NCBI GenBank assembly: GCA_011048485.1 | Contig: DSDX01000274.1 | Span: 1-9,853, forward strand | Direction: 5' to 3' | Length of the DNA: 9,853 nt | DNA from: Candidatus Aminicenantota bacterium | Lineage (GTDB): Bacteria; Acidobacteriota; Aminicenantia; Aminicenantales; Saccharicenantaceae | Shown: positions 4,522 through 9,853 of the stretch, piece after piece | How the letters are laid out: each line of letters begins with the position of its first letter | How positions within the stretch are numbered: position 1 is the stretch's first letter | Translations under genes and position numbers: made by a program | Notes under the pieces: model-generated | Told to the model about the DNA's origin: nothing | Database searches by the model: none | What the model saw: the letters and a program-made list of their open reading frames with translations, nothing else

Positions 4522-6939
4522 TCATTCGTAGCGCAGCTCGTCCACGGGGTTGGCCCGGGCGGCCCGCCACGACTTGAGGCCGACCGTTACGAGAACGACG
4601 GTCAGGACGAGCGATGCCGCGAAGAGGAAGGCGCCCAGTTCGACCTGAACACTATAAGGGAAGTTTTGCAGCCACGCCTTGGCCGCGAAGTAGGCAATGG
4701 GCCAGGCCAGGGCACTCGCGATGACGACCAGGACGATGAATTCCCGGCACAACATGGTCCAAATAGCCCCCGCCGTAGAGCCGAGGACCTTGCGGATCCC
4801 GATCTCCTTGGCCCTTTGTTCGGAGGCGAAGGTGGCCAGTCCGAACGATCCGACGCAGGCGAGGAGGATGGCCGCTGCCGTGAAGAACCGGAAGAGCCCC
4901 CCGAGCCTGGCCTCGGCCCTGTGCTGACTGGCGTAGAACTCGTCCAGGAAGAAAGCATAGAAGGGATGGTCGGGGAACATCCTCTTCCAGGCCTGCTCGA
5001 TCGAAGCCATCGTCCCTTGGACATCCCGCGTCTCGAGGCGCAAGCTCAATCGCCTGGCCCGGTTCTCAATGGGCCCTTCCGTGCTGACGTATTCGACGCA
5101 GGTCGGCGCGATGACGGAATAGAGCGAGCGCTGATGGATGTCCCGGAATACCCCGATGACCTTCTTCTTGGCGTAGCTGTCCGAGAACGGCACGGCAACC
5201 TCGATGGTTTTCCCGATGGGGGCGTCCCAGGGCAGGGCCTTGGCCGCGGTCTCGTTGATCATGACGGCGTCAGTGCGGTCGGTGACGATGTCCCCGCAAA
5301 AGGCGCGTCCCTGGACGACCTCGACGCCGAACGTGCCGATGAAACCGTCGTCCACGAGAAAGGCGTCCATCCGGAGCGGTCGCTCGCGCGGCAGCCCCTC
5401 GGGGAACGTCGGGAGGTTGAACAAGTACATCTCGCCTGGGACCATGGACGACGCCCCGGCCCGCGTGACGCCGGGAATCCTCAGGACCTCGGCCTTGAAG
5501 GCCTTGAGGCCGCGCCGCACGTCGTCGTTCTGAATGGCCAGGACCGCCAGGTTGTCCTTTTGAAACCCGAGATCCTTGTTCTGCATGTAACTCATTTGGC
5601 TGAAGATGACGACAGTCACGATGATGAGGACGGAGGTCGCGGCGAACTGGAAGGCGACCAACGCCGCGCGGACCCTCGAGCCCCGGGGACCCCGCGTGAG
5701 GTTCCCGCGGATGATCGCGATGGGTTCGAAAGAGGACAGAACGAGCGCTGGGTAGCCCCCTGCCGCGAGGCCGAGGAAGACGAAGACCACCGCCAGGCTC
5801 CCTATGACGAGCGGCGTCGCAAGAAGGCCCGCCGGGACCGTCCGGCCCATAAGCCCGCCGAAATAGGGGAGGAGCAGCCGGGCCGCGGCTAGGGCGAGCC
5901 CGAAGCCCAGGACGCCGTAGAGGTAGGTCTCTCCGAGGAATTGGAGGATGAGCCCGCGCTGCTTGGCCCCTAAGACCTTCCGCACGCCGACCTCTTTCGC
6001 CCGGAGGGCCGCGCCGGCGGTGGCGAGGTTGGTGAAGTTGATGGAGGCGACAAGGAGGATGATCAGGGCGATCGCCGCGAAGACATAGACCGTCCGGATG
6101 TCGCCGTTGGCCCCTAGCTCGCCTTGCAGGCGCGAGCGAAGATGGATGCTCTTGAGGGGCTGCAGGAACAGCTCGATGGACATCCCTGTGTCGCGGAACA
6201 AGGGCTCGATGCGTCGGGCCGCGAAGTCCTCGAGCTTCGGCGCGAACTCGCCGACATCGGAATTCTCCGCGAAAACGATGTAGGTGGCGAAGCTCCCGCC
6301 TCGCCAGTCGCCGATCCGGGGGTCGTACTTGATGAAGGTCGAGAACGAGGCCAGGACCTCGAAGAGGAAATGCGACTGGGGCGGAGGGTCGCGGACCACT
6401 CCTGTGATCCGGTAATCGATCCGGTTGTCCCAGTTGATGGACTTGCCGAGCGGGTCCTCGTCCCCGAAATACTTTCGGGCCGTCGTTTCCGTGAGAACCA
6501 TCGTGAAGGGGGCCTCGAGGGCCGTGCGGGGGTCTCCATTGACGAGATCGAACGAGAACACCTCGAAGATCGACCGGTCAGCGTAGAACACGTTGTCCTG
6601 GAAGAACCTCTTGGTCCCGTAAGCGAAGGCCCTTTTGACCGTCGGGCTGAGACGGACGGCGCCGACGACCTCGGGGAATTCCTCGACCAGGGTTGGCCCG
6701 GTCGGCGCGGGGACCGTGGCTAACTCGTTCATCGTGCCGGCGCTCACCCGGCGCAAGGCGACCCGGCAGATCCGGTCGGCCTTGCCGTGATAAGCATCAA
6801 ACGAGAGCTCGTATCCGACGTAGGCGAGAACGAGGATGGCGCAGGTCAGGCCCAGCGTTAGCCCGAAAAGGTTGATGAGCGAATAGGACCTGCGGCGGAA
6901 GAGGTTGCGGTAGGTGATCTTCAGATGATGAAGGCCCAT
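4522..6939 (-). CDS. ABC transporter permease, FtsX/MacB-like, two-domain
   Basis: 805 aa, the usual length for the duplicated MacB_PCD-FtsX permeases. Membrane helices lie at about 21-42, 284-306, 333-358, 374-400 (domain 1) and 427-448, 684-704, 733-755, 767-788 (domain 2), with large extracytoplasmic domains at 43-283 and 449-683. Each FtsX domain has the cytoplasmic motif RAKEVGVRKVLGA (313-325) or RAKEIGIRKVLGS (709-721) that couples to the ATPase. The ending ARANPVDELRYE is typical. These permeases drive mechanotransmission for peptide, antibiotic or lipoprotein export, or serve as stress sensors; substrate unknown. No ATP-binding subunit or membrane-fusion protein is in the window, so a partner must be encoded elsewhere. 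ATG at 6937-6939; AGGAGA lies 13-14 nt upstream, unusually far, but an in-frame TAG at the operative distance excludes a much longer start. Convergent with the HTH operon. Confidence 0.92.
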   Translation of the reverse strand: MGLHHLKITYRNLFRRRSYSLINLFGLTLGLTCAILVLAYVGYELSFDAYHGKADRICRVALRRVSAGTMNELATVPAPTGPTLVEEFPEVVGAVRLSPTVKRAFAYGTKRFFQDNVFYADRSIFEVFSFDLVNGDPRTALEAPFTMVLTETTARKYFGDEDPLGKSINWDNRIDYRITGVVRDPPPQSHFLFEVLASFSTFIKYDPRIGDWRGGSFATYIVFAENSDVGEFAPKLEDFAARRIEPLFRDTGMSIELFLQPLKSIHLRSRLQGELGANGDIRTVYVFAAIALIILLVASINFTNLATAGAALRAKEVGVRKVLGAKQRGLILQFLGETYLYGVLGFGLALAAARLLLPYFGGLMGRTVPAGLLATPLVIGSLAVVFVFLGLAAGGYPALVLSSFEPIAIIRGNLTRGPRGSRVRAALVAFQFAATSVLIIVTVVIFSQMSYMQNKDLGFQKDNLAVLAIQNDDVRRGLKAFKAEVLRIPGVTRAGASSMVPGEMYLFNLPTFPEGLPRERPLRMDAFLVDDGFIGTFGVEVVQGRAFCGDIVTDRTDAVMINETAAKALPWDAPIGKTIEVAVPFSDSYAKKKVIGVFRDIHQRSLYSVIAPTCVEYVSTEGPIENRARRLSLRLETRDVQGTMASIEQAWKRMFPDHPFYAFFLDEFYASQHRAEARLGGLFRFFTAAAILLACVGSFGLATFASEQRAKEIGIRKVLGSTAGAIWTMLCREFIVLVVIASALAWPIAYFAAKAWLQNFPYSVQVELGAFLFAASLVLTVVLVTVGLKSWRAARANPVDELRYE

Positions 6940-7022
6940 GGCGGCCGATCCGTCTCCTATCTACCGCGAAACGGTCCAGGCGTCAACGGGGGCGTCCTTT
7001 CTTGCCCATTGCGCCAGGGGGG

Positions 7023-7067
7023 TTTCGAATCAAGAGGTCGGAAGGTCCAATCTTCTCAGGCATGCTC
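7023..7067 (+). repeat. Decayed tRNA-Arg 3'-half repeat
   Basis: A gapless alignment to the 45-bp repeat gives 33 matches. The best-kept parts are AGGTCGGA (variable loop and T stem) and TCTCAGGCA (T stem and acceptor), while the anticodon CCG, T-loop and CCA end are altered. The orientation is the same as the intact copies. It sits 83 bp upstream of the permease ATG and 29 bp beyond the stop of the zinc-ribbon gene, where a block boundary would be expected. It is probably an older att scar. Confidence 0.6.
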
Positions 7068-7096
7068 TTCTAAAGACAACCCCGGTTAATGGGCCT

Positions 7097-7435
7097 TTAG
7101 GGGCGGTCTCCGGTTCCCGGTTCTTCATTGTGTCGGCGGCCGAGCCGGATCCCGCATTTCGGGCAGAATTTAGAGGGTGCGACGAGACCAAGGTACCCCC
7201 CACAGGATGGACAGCGCCAGATGATCACATGCACTGCCAAAGTCACAATAAAGGCGGCGTAGGCGACGGGACCTGCGATCGAAAAGGGGATTGCCAGAAA
7301 CCGGCCATGAGTGAGCCTGGCGAGTAGAGCGATGGCGGCCAGGACGAGAAAGGGAATGGACGTTAGGTTGACCATCCTTTTCCGCCTGAGGAAAACCATC
7401 TCGAAGGCCATGTTTGGCGTTTCCGGGGTGTCCAC
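7097..7435 (-). CDS. Small membrane protein with C-terminal zinc ribbon
   Basis: 112 aa. Two membrane helices at about 23-41 and 50-72 form a hairpin and are followed by a zinc ribbon with C75-x2-C78 and C91-x2-C94 (WRCPSCGG and KFCPKCG). The ribbon directly follows TM2, so it is probably cytoplasmic or peripheral to the membrane; the tail (97-112) is hydrophilic. Start is GTG at 7433-7435, supported by AAGGAGG (7441-7447) 5 nt upstream; the next in-frame ATG is Met9 with no such site. A weak promoter may lie upstream on the same strand: TTGAAA (7530-7535), 18-nt spacer, TAGATT (7506-7511). It is the only gene between the decayed repeat and copy 4. Specific function unknown. Confidence 0.75.
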   Translation of the reverse strand: MDTPETPNMAFEMVFLRRKRMVNLTSIPFLVLAAIALLARLTHGRFLAIPFSIAGPVAYAAFIVTLAVHVIIWRCPSCGGYLGLVAPSKFCPKCGIRLGRRHNEEPGTGDRP

Positions 7436-7447
7436 TCGACCCTCCTT

Positions 7448-7709
7448 CTGCCTTATTCTTTGCTTGTCGGGTATGCGGCGATGGCTTCAGCAATCATCCG
7501 GCATTAATCTACCACCCCCTGAATATCCTTTTCAATCCTTTTAGCCTCGGGCGCCGGCGGCGGACCGGGCCGAAGGGCGAATCATCCAAGTTTAGATCTT
7601 GTTCGGATCAGCCCAGGCCTGCCCAATTTTGGGCGGTTTACCGAGTGGTATAAATATGGCAGAAGCGAAAGATCGGCCAGCTTATCAGAAATTGTATTAA
7701 CCACTAATT
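7448..7709. other. Non-coding stretch between zinc-ribbon gene and copy 4
   Basis: No gene is supported. It holds the weak minus-strand promoter candidate for the zinc-ribbon gene (7506-7535), a GC-rich block at 7552-7575, and a small hairpin of GCCCA/TGGGC around ATTT (about 7622-7635) without a T tract. Confidence 0.4.
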
Positions 7710-7719
7710 AGGCACGCCA
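7710..7719 (+). repeat. Detached acceptor end of the tRNA-Arg repeat
   Basis: AGGCACGCCA equals the last ten bases of the 45-bp repeat (acceptor strand, discriminator, CCA). It is not preceded by a T arm here. It lies 5 bp before copy 4, which lacks exactly this end. A ten-base match could arise by chance, but its position argues for a rearranged or dimeric repeat. Confidence 0.5.
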
Positions 7720-7724
7720 TCCAA

Positions 7725-7758
7725 CTCCGGATCCAAAGGTCGGAGGTTCGAATCCTCT
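7725..7758 (+). repeat. tRNA-Arg(CCG) 3'-half repeat, copy 4 (truncated, putative att site)
   Basis: The first 34 bases (anticodon loop through the end of the T stem) are identical to copies 1-3. After CCTCT the sequence changes to GAAGACCCCA, so the acceptor strand and CCA are replaced. The left flank is CCAA, again without a 5' tRNA half. This is the rightmost repeat in the window. Genes beyond it are more uniform in composition and may belong to the chromosomal backbone. Confidence 0.75.
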
Positions 7759-7820
7759 GAAGACCCCACGCTCTTGACTCCGGCCCAGGGCCCTGAGACC
7801 TCGCGGATCCCGCGGGGTGT

Positions 7821-8183
7821 TCACGAGATGATGAACCGGGTCCTGAACGACTCGGATCTGTGGCAGGGATGGAACGGATCGTCGGCGATCCCGAACCCGC
7901 TTTTCAGCCGGTCCCGGAGCCTGGAGATGTTCTTTTTGAGGGGGGCCGCCTCTTTTTCGTGCATCTCGTCGTTCGAGAGCTCCCCGTTGACCTTGGCGAG
8001 ATACTTTAAGATGCCCCAGAGCCGGTCGGAGCCTCCCGTCTTCTTGTCGTCGAAGCCGAGCTCTCTATAGTGTTTCACCCCGATCGGCCGGCCTCCCGCC
8101 CTGATATCGATGGAGTCCCCGCTCATGAAGCGGATGATGACGCTGTCCCAGGTCGCGTACGAGGGAATGTCAAAACATGGCAT
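7821..8183 (-). CDS. Possible winged-helix protein, function unknown
   Basis: 120 aa from ATG 8181-8183, chosen because GGAGGGAGGA (8191-8200) ends 7 nt upstream; a longer GTG start at 8213 would lie upstream of that site. Residues 53-118 look like a winged-helix DNA-binding domain of the OmpR C-terminal kind: LWGILKYLAKVNGELS (55-70), the helix LKKNISRLRDRLK (82-94), and a final hairpin ending FRTRFIIS. The first 50 residues (about SVIIRFMSGDSIDIRAG) are beta-rich with no recognised motif; no receiver domain is present. A -10-like TATAGT (8205-8210, minus) precedes it without a good -35. It follows the RRM gene's terminator, so it is transcribed separately. Its 3' end is 62 bp from copy 4. 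Confidence 0.65.
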   Translation of the reverse strand: MPCFDIPSYATWDSVIIRFMSGDSIDIRAGGRPIGVKHYRELGFDDKKTGGSDRLWGILKYLAKVNGELSNDEMHEKEAAPLKKNISRLRDRLKSGFGIADDPFHPCHRSESFRTRFIIS

Positions 8184-8238
8184 CGGCGGCTCCTCCCTCC
8201 CTCTACTATACACCCTTCGGGCGGGATCTCGATGAAAT

Positions 8239-8269
8239 AAAAAAGGGGACGGCCGAACCGGCCGCCCCC
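8239..8269 (-). terminator. Rho-independent terminator of the RRM gene
   Basis: On the minus strand an 11-bp stem (four G-C pairs, one G-U wobble, then six pairs of CGGCCG) closes a 3-nt loop and is followed directly by six T. This is a textbook intrinsic terminator, 43 nt past the RRM stop codon. It insulates the winged-helix gene downstream. Confidence 0.9.
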
Positions 8270-8277
8270 TGAGTGGA

Positions 8278-8292
8278 GCCGTGACTCACGGC
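8278..8292. repeat. Inverted repeat in the RRM 3' UTR
   Basis: GCCGTGA (8278-8284) and TCACGGC (8286-8292) are a perfect 7-bp inverted repeat around a single base, between the RRM stop and its terminator. The tiny spacer makes a duplex binding site or cruciform more likely than a simple hairpin. Role unknown. Confidence 0.35.
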
Positions 8293-8311
8293 CGCGGACT
8301 CTCCGAAGGTC

Positions 8312-8599
8312 TTAGTACCTCCGGTTTCCGCCGAAACCGCCGGACCTCGATGAGTCCGTTCTCGGCTTGGCTTCGTTGACCTTGAGGGCGCGGCCCTTCA
8401 GGTCCTTGCCGTTCATCATGGAGACGGCCTTCGTGGCCTCCTCCCTGCTGGGCATCTCGACGAAGCCGAAGCCCCGCGATTCGCCGCTGAACTTGTCTTT
8501 GATGACGGCCGTCTTGTCGACCTGGCCGAACGCCTGGAAGCTTTCCCTCAGGTCGTTCTCGTTGACGGTGTTGGGCAGATTGCCAACGTAGATGTTCAT
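8312..8599 (-). CDS. Single-RRM RNA-binding protein
   Basis: 95 aa with one RNA-recognition motif at residues 2-77. RNP2 is IYVGNL (3-8) and RNP1 is RGFGFVEM (42-49); the aromatic residues Y4, F44 and F46 that stack on RNA bases are present. A short Gly/Ser/Arg tail (about 80-95, GGFGGNRRY at the end) resembles that of cyanobacterial Rbp and other bacterial RRM proteins, which bind single-stranded RNA and are often cold- or stress-responsive. ATG at 8597-8599 has AAGGAG (8606-8611) 6 nt upstream. It has its own promoter, a leader of about 160 nt and a strong terminator, so it is monocistronic. The cellular RNA targets cannot be told from sequence. Confidence 0.95.
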   Translation of the reverse strand: MNIYVGNLPNTVNENDLRESFQAFGQVDKTAVIKDKFSGESRGFGFVEMPSREEATKAVSMMNGKDLKGRALKVNEAKPRTDSSRSGGFGGNRRY

Positions 8600-8761
8600 T
8601 CTCGTCTCCTTTCGACGATGGAAAGACTCTCCCGAGCCTTCCCGGTTCCTAAAGATCTTTGAACGTCATAAAGGAGAGGAGTGTGTGACCGATCAGGGCC
8701 TCCGGCCCCTTCCTTTAGCCATTCAGGTGTTTATAGCTAGGGTTTCCCTTTGCTGATGAAC
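8600..8761 (-). promoter_or_regulatory. Long structured 5' leader of the RRM gene
   Basis: Between the predicted start near 8761 and the ATG there are about 160 nt with several stems: CCTTTG/CAAAGG (8747-8752 with 8761-8766, at the very 5' end), GGGCC/GGCCC with a 3-nt loop (8696-8708), and the palindrome AAAGATCTTT (8651-8660). A long leader is unusual for a 95-aa protein and suggests post-transcriptional control such as autoregulation or temperature response. No known riboswitch class is recognised. Confidence 0.4.
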
Positions 8762-8767
8762 AAAGGC

Positions 8768-8776
8768 ATTATACCA
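8768..8776 (-). promoter_or_regulatory. Extended -10 promoter of the RRM gene
   Basis: On the minus strand TGG precedes a perfect TATAAT (8768-8773), an extended -10 element. The hexamer 17 nt upstream is CAGGAA, a poor -35, which fits dependence on the extended -10. It lies 25 bp after the stop of the FAD oxidoreductase gene. Confidence 0.6.
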
Positions 8777-8797
8777 CAAACGGGCTCGATTTCCTGT

Positions 8798-9853
<1,056 letters not shown>

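Larger units (their letters stand above)
202..7758 (+). mobile_element. Array of cargo blocks bounded by tRNA-Arg 3'-half repeats
   Basis: Direct repeats of a 45-bp tRNA-Arg(CCG) 3' half split this segment into blocks of roughly 1.0, 2.0, 3.7 and 0.65 kb. All repeats point the same way. Each block carries one to three unrelated genes: a toxin-antitoxin-like pair, a redox protein plus lipoprotein, a membrane/HTH pair plus permease, and a zinc-ribbon protein. It is established that tyrosine-recombinase elements enter tRNA genes at the anticodon or T loop and leave the 3' half duplicated at each junction. Tandem accretion of such elements, or non-autonomous cassettes moved by an integrase elsewhere, would give this layout. 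No recombinase gene is present, so mobility is inferred from the repeats only. Confidence 0.45.

Noticed and set aside
4666..5892. Plus-strand open frame of 408 aa
   Set aside because: It lies opposite the well-supported permease gene, is rich in Arg, Gly, Asp and Pro, and has no domain; it is a GC-rich shadow.
6958..6986. Promoter for the permease: TTGACG, 17 nt, TAGATA on the minus strand
   Set aside because: Transcription would start downstream of the AGGAGA site, leaving no ribosome-binding site, and the -10 match is only 3/6.
1389..7015. Shared 11-mer CCCATTGCGCC at 1389-1399 and 7005-7015
   Set aside because: Several chance 11-mer matches are expected in 10 kb, and its position relative to the nearest repeat differs at the two sites.
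202..7758. CRISPR array
   Set aside because: The repeats are 0.7-4.4 kb apart with genes between them, not regular short spacers, and no cas gene is present.

Overview
This 9.85-kb window looks like an accessory region of a bacterial chromosome. The right part and the FtsX gene are GC-rich; the 1.3-4.4 kb stretch is more AT-rich. An 8-TM FtsX/MacB-like permease, a PF12831-type FAD oxidoreductase, a bacterial single-RRM protein, a Tat-exported C_GCAxxG_C_C protein and a lipoprotein suggest a diderm, possibly anaerobic organism of Acidobacteriota/Aminicenantes type. That assignment is inference: no rRNA or marker gene is present.

The main organising feature is a 45-bp direct repeat, always on the + strand. 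It equals the 3' half of a tRNA-Arg(CCG), from the first base of the anticodon loop to CCA. Three copies are identical (202-246, 1268-1312, 3293-3337). A fourth lacks the acceptor end (7725-7758) and has a stray acceptor end just in front (7710-7719). A fifth is decayed (7023-7067). None has a matching 5' tRNA half, so these are not tRNA genes. They look like attachment-site scars from serial integration at a tRNA-Arg gene, and they divide the window into small cargo blocks. No integrase, transposase or phage gene is visible.

Layout. Block 1 (1-201) has no gene. Block 2 (247-1267) holds a minus-strand toxin-antitoxin-like pair: an HTH protein overlapping a nucleotidyltransferase. Block 3 (1313-3292) holds a Tat-exported C_GCAxxG_C_C redox protein (minus) and a SnoaL-like lipoprotein (plus) with a strong promoter. 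Block 4 (3338-7022) holds a plus-strand pair, a 4-TM protein followed 1 nt later by a 70-aa HTH regulator. Their promoter carries an operator-like repeat cluster. An orphan FtsX-family permease runs convergent to them. Block 5 (7068-7709) holds a small TM/zinc-ribbon protein. To the right of copy 4 lie minus-strand genes that may be chromosomal backbone: a possible winged-helix protein, an RRM protein with its own promoter, leader and excellent terminator, and the C-terminal part of an FAD-dependent oxidoreductase that runs off the window.

The genes do not form one pathway. Their diversity, compact size and separation by a shared tRNA-derived repeat suggest an array of independently acquired payloads. 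In every repeat-bounded block with a gene, and in the right flank, the gene nearest the right side of a repeat is on the minus strand with its 3' end facing the repeat, except in block 4.
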